Shown: piece by piece, positions 51,763-60,385 of the stretch
How positions within the stretch are numbered: position 1 is the stretch's first letter
Layout: each line of letters opens with the position of its first letter
Position numbers and translations under genes: made by a program
Notes under the pieces: model-generated
Database searches by the model: none
The model's input: only the letters and a program-made list of their open reading frames with translations
Told to the model about the DNA's origin: nothing
NCBI GenBank assembly: GCA_017935625.1
Contig: JAGBHC010000029.1
Location: 35,936-99,935, forward strand
Direction of reading: 5' to 3'
DNA: 64,000 bases
Source of the DNA: Rikenellaceae bacterium
GTDB lineage: Bacteria > Bacteroidota > Bacteroidia > Bacteroidales > Rikenellaceae

Positions 51763-52644
51763 TTACTTTTTGGCCGCGGTTTTGGCGGTGGAGGCGGTCG
51801 TTTTGCGCACTTTGCTCTTTTTGGCAATCTTCGACTGCTGGGCCTTGACGAACTCTTCGGTCTTCTTGTCCACACCCGGCGCGGCCACGGGCTCGATTGG
51901 TTCGCCCGCAGCGACCTTGGTCGCCAGAATGTCCACGGCCTTGGCCATGGACGGAACTCCGGGCATGGGGGCCATGATGCTGACCGTGAGCCCCGCCGCC
52001 AGGGCGGCACGCACCGTACCGTCGCCGAACACGCCAATCATGGGCAGCTGGTCGGGGGTGTAGGCGCTCATCACGGCCGCAATCTCCGAAGGCGAATAGA
52101 AGACCATCAGGTCGTATTTCGAAGGGTCGATGGCCGACACGTCGGTATTCACCGCACGCGAGAGAATCACCTTGTCGAACTTGAGCTTCAGCTTTTCGAG
52201 CGTGGCCGGCAGTTCGGGCTTGTGCGGTTCGGAGAGGGTGAGCAGGAACTTCTCCTCCTTATGCTTGAGAATCAGCTCCATGAAATTGACGAAAGAGCCG
52301 TTCGCAAAGAAAATCTTACGTTTGCGGTAGATGATGTATTTCTGCAGATAGAGCGCCACGGCCTCCGTGTTGCACAGATACTTCATCGTTTCGGGAACGG
52401 TGATTCTCGCCTCCTCGCAAATGCGGAAGAAGCTGTCCACCGTGGTCCGGCTGGTGAAGATGACGGCCGTGTGGGTGAGTATCTCCACGCGCTGGCTGCG
52501 GAACTCCTTGAGACTTACGCCCTCGACCTTGATAAACGGATGATAGTCGATATTGACCTTGTGTTTCTGGGATATCTCGTAAAAGGGGGATTTTTCAAGG
52601 ATGGCCGGAGCCGGCTGCGAGACCAATATGTTTTCGATTTTCAA
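51763..52644 (-). CDS. hemD: Uroporphyrinogen-III synthase
   Basis: 293 residues from a TTG at 52644; an in-frame TGA lies two codons upstream and the next Met is too far in. HemD cyclises hydroxymethylbilane to uroporphyrinogen III for heme and corrin synthesis. The family is poorly conserved in sequence. Recognisable parts are VIFTSRTTVDSFF, KYDLMVFYSPSEIAAVM and PMIGVFGDGTVRAALAAGL. The last ~45 residues are a Lys/Ala-rich tail (KKSKVRKTTASTAKTAAKK) not needed for the fold. It follows the DUF4271 gene by 33 bases; a possible extra promoter lies inside the end of that gene. Confidence 0.87.
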   Translation of the reverse strand: MKIENILVSQPAPAILEKSPFYEISQKHKVNIDYHPFIKVEGVSLKEFRSQRVEILTHTAVIFTSRTTVDSFFRICEEARITVPETMKYLCNTEAVALYLQKYIIYRKRKIFFANGSFVNFMELILKHKEEKFLLTLSEPHKPELPATLEKLKLKFDKVILSRAVNTDVSAIDPSKYDLMVFYSPSEIAAVMSAYTPDQLPMIGVFGDGTVRAALAAGLTVSIMAPMPGVPSMAKAVDILATKVAAGEPIEPVAAPGVDKKTEEFVKAQQSKIAKKSKVRKTTASTAKTAAKK

Positions 52645-52677
52645 CTCTCAGACGTTTTTTAATTCGTAACACAAACT

Positions 52678-53598
52678 CTACCTGGCCAGAAGTACAAGCG
52701 TACTCACAGGCAATATTTCAACGCAGCAAAGGTACAAAAACCAATGTAAAATCGAAACATTTTGCTCCACAAAGAAAGTGTAACTTTTGGCCAGAAAGAC
52801 CAGTGAAAACACAAGAATCTGACAAACAATCAAATAAAAAAACACCCCCTCGCCCAAACCGTCGCTTAAAGAGACCAAAAGCAATATGGGCGTGACAGTT
52901 ATGGAACAGAGCGCGAAGTAGAGCTTCTTGAAGAAGAAAAGCCGGTCGGTGAACCCTCTGCCGAAGGTCAGCGACCCCGAACACCACAGCAGCAACCGCT
53001 GGACGACCAGCACTCCGGCGGCGGCGACCGCTATCGCCGGGGCAGCCGCCCACACCGCCCACCGGGGCAGCCACGCATATTCGGCCGGCGGCACGAACAG
53101 TGTGGCCACCTTCACCGCCCCCACCCCGCAGGCGACGCATCCCAGCGCCAGGGAAAATTCGACGAACGTGGCGAACACGTTGCTGTGGTCATCGAAGAGT
53201 TTTTCGCTCACGTGCTGCTTGCGCACCACGCCCAGCAGGGTGAGCCACTCGCCGCGGAAATAGTAGAGCAGCAGCACATAACACACCAGCATGGCCACCA
53301 CCGTCAGCTGAAAAACGGGATTGTCGGAGAGCGATTCGACTCCCGGATGCCCCATCACGTCCATCAGGCCCATCCGTTCCGGCAGCTCCGACACCGAACG
53401 CTCGCCGAACATCGCCGCCGCATCCACCGTCCGCCCCATGGTATCGCCCGCCGCCAGAGCCTCCGCCCGCTCCGCGGCCCCGGGCATTACGCAGACGGCA
53501 CTCCACGGCATAGGCTCCCCGGCGAAGTTCAGGCTGTCGGCCGTGCTTCGGACCAGGGTGTCGGCCATGCGGGCCAGGGTATCGGCTGCGGGCATCAT
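52678..53598 (-). CDS. DUF4271 membrane protein
   Basis: 306 residues; function unknown. A soluble N-terminal part of ~90 residues is followed by about seven hydrophobic segments (VFQLTVVAMLVCYVLLLYYF; WAVWAAAPAIAVAAAGVLVV; LYFALCSITVTPILLLVSLSD; VFFYLIVCQILVFSLVFLAKSY). This matches the DUF4271 family, which is conserved in Bacteroidota next to hemD, as here. It starts three bases after the histidine kinase stop, so these genes are one transcription unit. Confidence 0.8.
   Translation of the reverse strand: MMPAADTLARMADTLVRSTADSLNFAGEPMPWSAVCVMPGAAERAEALAAGDTMGRTVDAAAMFGERSVSELPERMGLMDVMGHPGVESLSDNPVFQLTVVAMLVCYVLLLYYFRGEWLTLLGVVRKQHVSEKLFDDHSNVFATFVEFSLALGCVACGVGAVKVATLFVPPAEYAWLPRWAVWAAAPAIAVAAAGVLVVQRLLLWCSGSLTFGRGFTDRLFFFKKLYFALCSITVTPILLLVSLSDGLGEGVFFYLIVCQILVFSLVFLAKSYTFFVEQNVSILHWFLYLCCVEILPVSTLVLLAR
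52727..52734 (-). promoter_or_regulatory. Possible hemD promoter inside the DUF4271 gene
   Basis: TACCTTTG on the minus strand within the last 60 bases of the DUF4271 reading frame, ~83 bases before the hemD TTG. There is no clear -33 partner. Confidence 0.35.
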
Positions 53599-53601
53599 GG
53601 G

Positions 53602-54771
53602 CTATCCGTAGAGTTTTTTGAGGGCGATGCGGATGGTGGTTCCGCGCCCCGGTTCGCTGTCGAGCACGAAAATACGCCCCTTGTGATACTCCTCGATGAT
53701 ACGCCGGCTGAGCGAAAGCCCCAGGCCCCATCCGCGGGTCTTGGTGGTGAATCCGGGTTCGAAAATCCGTTTCCAGTTCTGTTTGGCGATGCCCTTTCCC
53801 GTATCCCGCACATCGATGTAGACGCAATTGGCGTCGTCGGAAATCTTCACCGACAGCGCCCCGCGCCCCTGCAGCGCGTCGAGGGCGTTCTTGAGCAGAT
53901 TCTCGACCACCCATTCGAAAAGCGCCCCATTGACCATCGCCTGCACCGGCGCCATGGCCAGCCCGTTGTAGTCGAGGGTCACGTTGCGCGGGATGCGGGT
54001 GCGGAAATAGGAGACGCACGTGCTCACAATCTCATTGATATTTCCTTCGGAGAGCTGGGTATGGGAGCCGATTTTGGAGAAACGGTCCACGATTTTCATC
54101 AGGTGCTGCAGGTCCTTGTTCATCTCCTCCACCGCCGTCTGGTCCACGGGCTGGTTGCGCAGGTACTCAATCCACCCCAGCAGCGACGAAGTGGGCGTAC
54201 CCAGCTGGTGGGCCGTCTCCTTGGCCAGTCCTATCCACACCCGGTTCTGCTCGTCCTGCTTGGTGGAGCGGAACGCCACGAAACCGAAAACCACGAAGGC
54301 CGAAATCACCAGCAGCTGAATCACCGGAAAGTAGACCAGCATCTTGAGCAGGGCGCTGCGCCCGTAGAAGAGATAGTAGCGGTTGCCGTTGAAGACGTTG
54401 TTTATCTCCAGCGGCTGGTTGATGCCCGCCAGCTCCTCGCACTTGCGCCGCAACAGGTCGGGATTGGAGAGCACCTCGTCGGAGATGCGATAGGCGGCCT
54501 CGACATGCAGGTTGTCGTCGGTGATGACGAACGGAATGTTGTTGCGGCTGTTGATGATGCGGAAAATCAGGGGGTCGTCGTTGCCGAACTCGCCCACCCG
54601 GCCCATGGCATAGGCCCAGAGCTGCACGTCGAACTGCTCCTTCTCCCGGAGCAGCGACGCCATGCGGTAGGTCGAGAGCAGCGACGCGCCGCCGATGGCC
54701 ACGCCCACGAGTATGATGGTCACCCGTTTGCGGAACGACATGATTCGCTTCGGTACGCTCAGAGCCGCCAT
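53602..54771 (-). CDS. Sensor histidine kinase (orphan)
   Basis: 389 residues. Two membrane helices (VTIILVGVAIGGASLLSTY; MLVYFPVIQLLVISAFVVFGFVAF) flank a ~110-residue sensor domain facing the periplasm. The H-box is AKETAHQLGTPTSSLLGWIEYL; the ATPase has N-box NLLKNALDAL, DTGKGIAKQNWKRIFEPGF and GWGLGLSLSRRIIEEYHKG. No response regulator gene is next to it. It lies 12 bases after the S41 peptidase gene and 3 bases before the DUF4271 gene. An alternative start at MSFRKR (54741) is possible. Confidence 0.93.
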   Translation of the reverse strand: MAALSVPKRIMSFRKRVTIILVGVAIGGASLLSTYRMASLLREKEQFDVQLWAYAMGRVGEFGNDDPLIFRIINSRNNIPFVITDDNLHVEAAYRISDEVLSNPDLLRRKCEELAGINQPLEINNVFNGNRYYLFYGRSALLKMLVYFPVIQLLVISAFVVFGFVAFRSTKQDEQNRVWIGLAKETAHQLGTPTSSLLGWIEYLRNQPVDQTAVEEMNKDLQHLMKIVDRFSKIGSHTQLSEGNINEIVSTCVSYFRTRIPRNVTLDYNGLAMAPVQAMVNGALFEWVVENLLKNALDALQGRGALSVKISDDANCVYIDVRDTGKGIAKQNWKRIFEPGFTTKTRGWGLGLSLSRRIIEEYHKGRIFVLDSEPGRGTTIRIALKKLYG

Positions 54772-54783
54772 AATGCCTCGTCC

Positions 54784-56472
54784 TTACCGTTGGTTATCCT
54801 TCTCTGCCCGCACGTCCGCCTTGCGGCCCAGTATCGAATCGTAGCGGGCCCGGTCGCCCAGCAGCTCGATTGCCTCCAGCACCTCTGCTCTGCGGGCCAC
54901 GGCGTGGGAGGTCACCCCCTCCAGATAGTATCTGCGCAGCAGTATGTCGTCCTCGATGAGTTCGCCGAGCTCCTTGCGGTGAATCTCCAGGTTGCTCTGC
55001 TTGTCGTCCTTGAGGTTCTCCTCGATGGCCGCTATCTGCTCCTCGATGCCCTCGAGATAGAGCTCGCTTTCGGCCGCCTCGCGCAGCCGCTGCACGGCCC
55101 GCTTGGTATTCGACTCGAACTCCACGTCCTTGTCGGCCATGAACTCCACGAAGGCGGCGTAGACGCTGTCCGGCAGCTCGTATCCCTCCAGCGGAATCTC
55201 GCGCTCCTTAGTGGCCAGCGCATAGGCGTCGCCGAATTCGTCGATGTAGCCCTTGCCGTAGAGCACCAGCGCGAAACGGCTCACGTATTCGGGCGTCATC
55301 TCCACGTCGGGGGTGATGCCGCCGCCGTCGAACACGCTCCGGCCGCCGAGGGTCTTGAACTCCCTGCGCAGCGAGTCGGGCACCGAAGCCACGCTGCCGT
55401 CCTCGTTGCGGTGGGCGTAGTCGATGGCCTGTATGCACCGGCCGCTGGGGATGTAATATTTGGCGGTGGTCACCTTCACATAGGAGTTATAGGCCAGCGG
55501 GCGGGTCGATTGCACCAGTCCCTTGCCGTAGGTGCGCGAACCCACGAGCACGGCCCGGTCGAGGTCCTGCAACGCCCCCGAGACGATTTCGGCCGCCGAG
55601 GCGGTGCCGCTGTTGGTGAGCACCACGATGGGCACCTGCGTGTCCAGGGGTTCCGACTCGGTGCGGTACTCGGCGTCGGAGCTCTGCCTGCGGCCCTTCA
55701 TGCTCACCACCGTCGTCCCTTTGGGCACGAACATCGAGAGAATCTTGACCGCCTCCTGCAGGATACCGCCGCCGTTGCTGCGGTAGTCGAGAATCAGGCC
55801 CTTGAGCCGTCCCGTATTCTTCAACTCCATGAAAGCCTTCACCATATCCTCGCTGCACGCCTCGGTGAAATCGTTGTGCTGGATGTAGCCGATGCTGTCG
55901 GACACGAACCCGTACCAGGGCACGCCCGATATGGCTATCCGCTCGCGGAGTATCTCCTTCTCCTCGGTGGTGCCTTCGTAGAACTTGCGAATCTTGAGCT
56001 TCACCGGGGTACCCGGGTCGCCCTTCAGGGCCGCGCTCACCTCGGAGGTGGTCCACCCCTTGGCATCGCGGCCGTCGATGGCCAGGATTTTGTCGCCTAT
56101 CTTCAGCCCCGCCTTGTCGGCCGGAGAGCCCTTGTAGGGACGCGCAATCTGCACATAGTCGCCGTTCTGGCGGATGAGCGACCCGATGCCGCCGTACTTG
56201 CCCGTAGACTGGAACTCGAACTCGCTCATCTTCTCCTCCGAAAGGAACTCGGTGTAGGGGTCCAGCCGGCTCACCATGCCGTATGCGGCATCGTCGAGCA
56301 TCCGGTCGGCATCGACCGTATCGACGTAGAAGAGATTGAGGTCGCGGTAGAGATTGACCAATATTTCGATATTCTTCCCCAATCCGAAATCGTCGTTCCG
56401 GGCGGCGGAGAAGAGCGCGGCCGCAGCCGCAAGCGATGCGGCGGCCAGCAGACATTTCATTTTTCCAGCCAT
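54784..56472 (-). CDS. S41 family carboxy-terminal processing peptidase
   Basis: 562 residues from the ATG at 56472 (an in-frame TTG at 56481 is less likely). An N-terminal signal or anchor (MKCLLAAASLAAAAALFSAA) is followed by a PDZ domain (~residues 85-160: YKGSPADKAGLKIGDKILAIDG) and the S41 protease core. The catalytic Ser is in LTNSGTASAAEIVSGALQ and the Lys in GSRTYGKGLVQSTRP. A helical C-terminal region with a DKQSNLEIHRKELGELIED coiled stretch follows. It trims C-termini of envelope proteins, as Prc/CtpA do; targets unknown. Confidence 0.93.
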   Translation of the reverse strand: MAGKMKCLLAAASLAAAAALFSAARNDDFGLGKNIEILVNLYRDLNLFYVDTVDADRMLDDAAYGMVSRLDPYTEFLSEEKMSEFEFQSTGKYGGIGSLIRQNGDYVQIARPYKGSPADKAGLKIGDKILAIDGRDAKGWTTSEVSAALKGDPGTPVKLKIRKFYEGTTEEKEILRERIAISGVPWYGFVSDSIGYIQHNDFTEACSEDMVKAFMELKNTGRLKGLILDYRSNGGGILQEAVKILSMFVPKGTTVVSMKGRRQSSDAEYRTESEPLDTQVPIVVLTNSGTASAAEIVSGALQDLDRAVLVGSRTYGKGLVQSTRPLAYNSYVKVTTAKYYIPSGRCIQAIDYAHRNEDGSVASVPDSLRREFKTLGGRSVFDGGGITPDVEMTPEYVSRFALVLYGKGYIDEFGDAYALATKEREIPLEGYELPDSVYAAFVEFMADKDVEFESNTKRAVQRLREAAESELYLEGIEEQIAAIEENLKDDKQSNLEIHRKELGELIEDDILLRRYYLEGVTSHAVARRAEVLEAIELLGDRARYDSILGRKADVRAEKDNQR

Positions 56473-56589
56473 AACTTTCAATTTTGCACGCAGCCTCCGG
56501 GCAGGCCGCTCCGTTTCACAAAACCATCCCGGGCCGGACCGGTTCGCCGCCGACCCGCCGCTTCCAGACCAACGGATTCCGGAGCGCGC

Positions 56590-57060
56590 TTATTGCTCCC
56601 GTCCGCAGTAGGCCTTCATGCGGTACTCGATGGAGACCACCGCACGGCGGATTCCGTCCATCTGAATATACCCCTCGCCCTCGGAGGTGACCGTAATGCG
56701 GTCCTCGCACATCAGCCATATCCGCCGCAGCGCCGACTCGGCGCGATAGGTCACCGTGCCCTCCGCCTCGCGCTCCACCTTGAATCCCGCACGCTCCATC
56801 ACCTCGTCGATGGTGGCCCGGTCGCTCTTCAGGTCGAGGTGCACGGTGCGCTTCACATACCCCATGGCCGGATAGACCAGCACCAGCGCCACCAGCAGCC
56901 ACAGCAGCATCCTGTTGCGGGCGAAACCCTCGTAGAGGGACTCCAGCGGCGACTGAGACATCGAACCCGTCGCATAGGCCAGCGCATAGAGCGCCGCCAC
57001 CAGCACGACCAGCGTCAGCAGATACTTCAAACTGCGAATCAAATACTTGACCATAAACAT
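56590..57060 (-). CDS. Small membrane protein of unknown function
   Basis: 156 residues. Two membrane helices in the first 65 residues (YLLTLVVLVAALYALAYAT; MLLWLLVALVLVYPAMGYV) are followed by a ~85-residue soluble domain (RATIDEVMERAGFKVEREAEG; IWLMCEDRITVTSEGEGYI). I do not recognise a family. The ATG at 57060 or the one at 57054 (MVKYL) may be the start. It sits between ispH and the S41 peptidase gene on the same strand, with gaps of 59 and ~117 bases. Confidence 0.78.
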   Translation of the reverse strand: MFMVKYLIRSLKYLLTLVVLVAALYALAYATGSMSQSPLESLYEGFARNRMLLWLLVALVLVYPAMGYVKRTVHLDLKSDRATIDEVMERAGFKVEREAEGTVTYRAESALRRIWLMCEDRITVTSEGEGYIQMDGIRRAVVSIEYRMKAYCGREQ

Positions 57061-57119
57061 TCTCCTTTATTTTCGTTTGCGGCGGCACCCGTCGCGGATG
57101 CCGCACTCCGTTCAGTCGT

Positions 57120-57983
57120 TCACACGCCGAGTTTTCCGACAGCCTCCGCCACCCGCGTCATCAGCCACTTGGGCGTGGAGGTGGCTCCGCATATTCCCAC
57201 CGAGGCGACCCCCTCGAACCACTCCCTGCGCAGCTCCTGCTCGTCCTCTATGTTGTAGCAGCGGCTGTTGGCCGAGCAGCACACCTCGAAGAGCACCTTG
57301 CCGTTGGAACTCTTGCGGCCGCACACGAAGACAATCGCGTCGAAGCGGCCGGCGAACTCCTTGAGGTGCGACTCGCGGTTGGCCACCTGACGGCAGATGG
57401 TGTCGTGCACGGTCACCGCCGACGGGTCGTCCGCCCGGCTCAGTATCACCTCCCGCATCTCGCGGAAGAGCGTAAGGCTCTTGGTGGTCTGCGAGAGAAA
57501 ATATATCGGCCGGCCGTAATCGAGCGCATCGAGGTCGGCCATCTTCTCCACCACGATGGTGGGCCGGTCCACCTGTCCCGTCAGCCCCACCACCTCGGCG
57601 TGTCCCTTCTTGCCGAGTATCACCACCTGCCCCCCGATGGGAGCCATCAGCTCGTGGGCCTCGACGACCCGCTTCTGAAGACGCGCCACCACCGGGCAGG
57701 TCGCGTCGATGACCTCGATGCCCAGCTCCCGCGCCTTCCGGTAGGTGGCGGGCGGTTCGCCATGGGCCCGGATGAAGAGCCGCTTGCCCCGGAGCGAGTC
57801 CATATCCCCGTGGCTCACGGTCCGCAGTCCGCTCCGCTCCAGACGCTGCACCTCCACCTCGTTGTGGACGATGTCGCCCAGCGAATAGACCTCGCCGCCG
57901 CCGGCCACGGCCCGCTCGGCCTTGCCTATGGCCTCCATCACGCCGAAACAGAAGCCCGATTTATCGTCGATTTCTATATACAT
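57120..57983 (-). CDS. ispH: 4-hydroxy-3-methylbut-2-enyl diphosphate reductase
   Basis: 287 residues. Last step of the MEP isoprenoid pathway, an iron-sulfur enzyme. The three cluster cysteines are in GFCFGVMEA, DATCPVVARL and VGICGATSTPKWL. The substrate-binding His residues are seen in VHNEVEV and RAHGEPP. It follows cmk by 18 bases. Confidence 0.96.
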   Translation of the reverse strand: MYIEIDDKSGFCFGVMEAIGKAERAVAGGGEVYSLGDIVHNEVEVQRLERSGLRTVSHGDMDSLRGKRLFIRAHGEPPATYRKARELGIEVIDATCPVVARLQKRVVEAHELMAPIGGQVVILGKKGHAEVVGLTGQVDRPTIVVEKMADLDALDYGRPIYFLSQTTKSLTLFREMREVILSRADDPSAVTVHDTICRQVANRESHLKEFAGRFDAIVFVCGRKSSNGKVLFEVCCSANSRCYNIEDEQELRREWFEGVASVGICGATSTPKWLMTRVAEAVGKLGV

Positions 57984-58001
57984 GGTTCCACTCCCCTCCG
58001 G

Positions 58002-58712
58002 CTACGCCACGCCCAGCCGGCTCAGTTTTTCGTTCAGCCACTCCATCTGCTCCTCCACGCTCATGCAGCTGTTGTCGAGCACCAGCGCGTCGTCGGCCTT
58101 TCTGAGCGGACTCACCTTGCGGGTCTGGTCGGCCCGGTCGCGGCTCGCCACATTGCGGGCAATCTCCTCCAGGGAGACCTTCTCGCCCTTGGCCGTCAGC
58201 TCGTCGTAGCGCCGGCGGGCTCGCACCATGGGGTCGGCCGTCATGAATATCTTGAGCTCGGCATCGGGAAAAACCACGGTGCCGATATCGCGGCCGTCCA
58301 TCACCACGCCCTTGTCGCGCCCCATCCGCTGCTGCATGGCCACCAGCTTGCTCCGCACCTCGGGAATCGAGCTGACGGCACTGACCAGATTGCTCACCTC
58401 GATGGTCCGGATTTTACCCTCCACCAGTTCGCCGTTCACATAGATGTCGCTCGCACCGCGCACCGGATTGAAGCGGAAGTCGATGGCGATATCCTCCAGC
58501 AGGGCGACGACCCGGTCGGCATCCACCATCCCGCTGCGGATGGCCCCGCACTCGATGGCATAGAGCGTGACGGCCCGGTACATGGCTCCGGTGTCGATGA
58601 ATATATAGCCCAGCCGTGCGGCGATGGATTTGGCGAAAGTGCTCTTTCCGCACGAACTGAATCCGTCCACGGCGATGATAATCTTTTTCTTCTTGTCAGT
58701 GGAACACTCCAT
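58002..58712 (-). CDS. cmk: Cytidylate kinase
   Basis: 236 residues. Phosphorylates CMP and dCMP. P-loop AVDGFSSCGKSTFAKSIA, substrate segment YIFIDTGAMYRAVTLYA, VVMDGRDIGTVVFPDAELKIF and the lid region SLEEIARNVASRDRADQTR are all present. Its start overlaps the end of the LysE-type gene by 17 bases, and ispH follows, so cmk-ispH form a unit as in other Bacteroidota. Confidence 0.96.
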   Translation of the reverse strand: MECSTDKKKKIIIAVDGFSSCGKSTFAKSIAARLGYIFIDTGAMYRAVTLYAIECGAIRSGMVDADRVVALLEDIAIDFRFNPVRGASDIYVNGELVEGKIRTIEVSNLVSAVSSIPEVRSKLVAMQQRMGRDKGVVMDGRDIGTVVFPDAELKIFMTADPMVRARRRYDELTAKGEKVSLEEIARNVASRDRADQTRKVSPLRKADDALVLDNSCMSVEEQMEWLNEKLSRLGVA

Positions 58713-59361
58713 TTCCGTTTGAGTTTACGTTGATAAAAATCGAAAGAATGGCCGCCGCGCCGAGTATGACGATGACCGCGCCCGACACCCGGTTTATCCA
58801 CAGCAGGTGACGCGGCCGGAACTTCCTGCGCACCAGGTTCACCACCATCGTCAGCAGAAACCACCACGAGCAGGCGCCCCCGAAGACTCCGGCAATCATG
58901 AACAGCCCCTTGGGCAGTCCCGCCGTCGAGTCGATGCCGAAGGCCGCGAACAACGCCACGAAGACCAGCACCAGCGCCGGATTGGCCAGCGTGATGAGCA
59001 GCACCGAGATGTAGTCCTGCCACAGGTTGCTTCGTCCGGCCCGGTTGCGGCGAATCTGCACCGCCGGATTGGCCATGAAGATATGCACTCCCACAATCAC
59101 CACGCAGATGCCGCCCACCACTTTGACCAGCACCATGTTGCTCTCGATGAAGGAGACCACCATCGACAGGAAGAAGAAGGCCACCGTGGCGAAGAGCGTG
59201 TCGGCCGTAGCCGCACCCAGCCCCGAGGCGAATCCCGAGCGGCGGTTCTTGCTGAGCGTGCGCTGGATGCACAGCACCCCCACCGGCCCCAGCGGTATGG
59301 AAACCAGCAGCCCGACGACGATGCCCCGCAGCAGCATCACAATCCAAATGTCTATCTCCAT
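58696..59361 (-). CDS. LysE/RhtB-family amino acid exporter
   Basis: 221 residues with about six membrane helices. The N-terminal LLRGIVVGLLVSIPLGPVGVLCIQRTL contains the family motif (SIPLGPV), and GFASGLGAATADTLFATVAFF follows. Members export lysine, threonine, homoserine or similar compounds; substrate unknown. The ATG at 59361 is chosen: the frame continues to a TTG at 59400, but that lies only eight bases after the promoter box. Confidence 0.88.
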   Translation of the reverse strand: MEIDIWIVMLLRGIVVGLLVSIPLGPVGVLCIQRTLSKNRRSGFASGLGAATADTLFATVAFFFLSMVVSFIESNMVLVKVVGGICVVIVGVHIFMANPAVQIRRNRAGRSNLWQDYISVLLITLANPALVLVFVALFAAFGIDSTAGLPKGLFMIAGVFGGACSWWFLLTMVVNLVRRKFRPRHLLWINRVSGAVIVILGAAAILSIFINVNSNGNGVFH

Positions 59362-59408
59362 CACGGCGTCTCGAAAATCTTCGGATGAATACCATTCCAA
59401 TTAGAATG

Positions 59409-59416
59409 CAAAAGTA
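59409..59416 (-). promoter_or_regulatory. Promoter -7 box of lysE-cmk-ispH
   Basis: TACTTTTG on the minus strand, 47 bases before the chosen ATG. Confidence 0.6.
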
Positions 59417-59565
59417 ATAAATTACCGCGAAACACAAGATAATAAAATCACGAATCTTCGGGCGGCCCGCCCCGCATGCCCCCACGCCTGCACCGCACGC
59501 ACGTCCCGCCCGCACACCTTCACCTACACCCTCACCTGCACTCGCCCGCCTGCCGGCGACAACGA

Positions 59566-59598
59566 CAGTCGCCCCCGGAGCAACTCCGGAGGCGACTG
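59566..59598 (-). terminator. Hairpin after the DUF892 gene
   Basis: CAGTCGCC pairs with GGCGACTG and an inner CCGGAG with CTCCGG. It begins 20 bases beyond the DUF892 stop on the minus strand; no T-run follows. Confidence 0.5.
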
Positions 59599-59618
59599 AA
59601 TCAAGGGGCGGAGTGACC

Positions 59619-60140
59619 CTATTCGGCCGCCACCGCCTCGTAGGCCCGCACGTCGGTCAGGTAAGAGAGCAGGTCGTCGGCCCGCCTCTCCTCCTTGAGC
59701 GTTGCGCCCAGCACTTTGGCAATCTCCTTTTCGCCCATCATTTCGGCGAAGTAGCGGAGCGTGCCGTAGGTCGCGATTTCGTAATGCCCGGCCTTCTGGG
59801 CCGCCATAATCAGTCCGGCGTCGCGGGCGAAGGTGCCGGCCGGGGTATTCTCGACGGCCTCCTCCGCTTCGGCGACCAGTCCGGCCATCGCCTCGCACCT
59901 CTTGCCCTGGGGCCGCCTGCCCAGCAGCCCGAACACCTCCTCGAGCCGCTCGATTTGGCCTTTCGACTCTTCGACGAGGCCGGCGAAGGCGGCTGCCAGC
60001 TCGGGGTTGGCGGCCGCTTTCTCCATCTTGCGCATCCCTTTCGCCAGATGCTTCTCCGCCCAATAGATATCCTTGACCAGGTCCACGAAAAGAGACCTGA
60101 ATTCGGCGGACTGACCGATGTTTCGATTTCCTTTTTTCAT
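59619..60140 (-). CDS. DUF892 (YciE/YciF-type) ferritin-like protein
   Basis: 173 residues from the ATG at 60140. A four-helix bundle pattern with the DUF892 landmarks FVDLVKDIYWAEKHLAKGM, FAGLVEESKGQIERLEEVF, AGLIMAAQKAGHYEIATYGTL and TLKEERRADDLLSYLTD. The Glu and His residues could bind a di-iron centre. Relatives in enterobacteria are stress-induced and of unclear function. It stands alone and is divergent from lnt. Confidence 0.9.
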   Translation of the reverse strand: MKKGNRNIGQSAEFRSLFVDLVKDIYWAEKHLAKGMRKMEKAAANPELAAAFAGLVEESKGQIERLEEVFGLLGRRPQGKRCEAMAGLVAEAEEAVENTPAGTFARDAGLIMAAQKAGHYEIATYGTLRYFAEMMGEKEIAKVLGATLKEERRADDLLSYLTDVRAYEAVAAE

Positions 60141-60343
60141 ACTCGAATGCTTTTTTGGAACAGTTTTGAATGGTTCTACGGCAAACGAAGCGTCCAATTA
60201 TGATGCCGATTCGCATCCCGGACCGCGAACCGCCCCCTTCGCCGCGCACCGGCATTCTCTTTTTATTCCTATCTTTGGCTTCCCTCTTGGATGCTCCCGC
60301 CCGGCAAAAGCGGGGCGGGCTTGTCTTTGCGCTCGCTTATCCG

Positions 60344-60351
60344 TATCTTTG
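60344..60351 (+). promoter_or_regulatory. lnt promoter -7 box
   Basis: TATCTTTG, 34 bases before the lnt ATG at 60386. A second TATCTTTG lies upstream at 60270-60277. An in-frame ATG at 60356 is only four bases from the box and is thus unlikely to be the start. Confidence 0.65.
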
Positions 60352-60385
60352 CGGAATGGAACCGGAACTAATCCGGAAACGAAAC

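Noticed and set aside
53185..57258. A 1,357-codon plus-strand frame opposite the kinase, peptidase and ispH genes
   Set aside because: It is antisense to five clear genes; its His/Arg/Leu-rich translation shows no domain. Similar long antisense frames over ileS, the GH2 gene and the AspT-type transporter were dismissed for the same reason.
59400..59400. TTG start for the LysE-type exporter
   Set aside because: It is eight bases from the promoter box and adds a hydrophilic leader (EWYSSEDFRDAV) before the first helix; the ATG at 59361 fits the family start.
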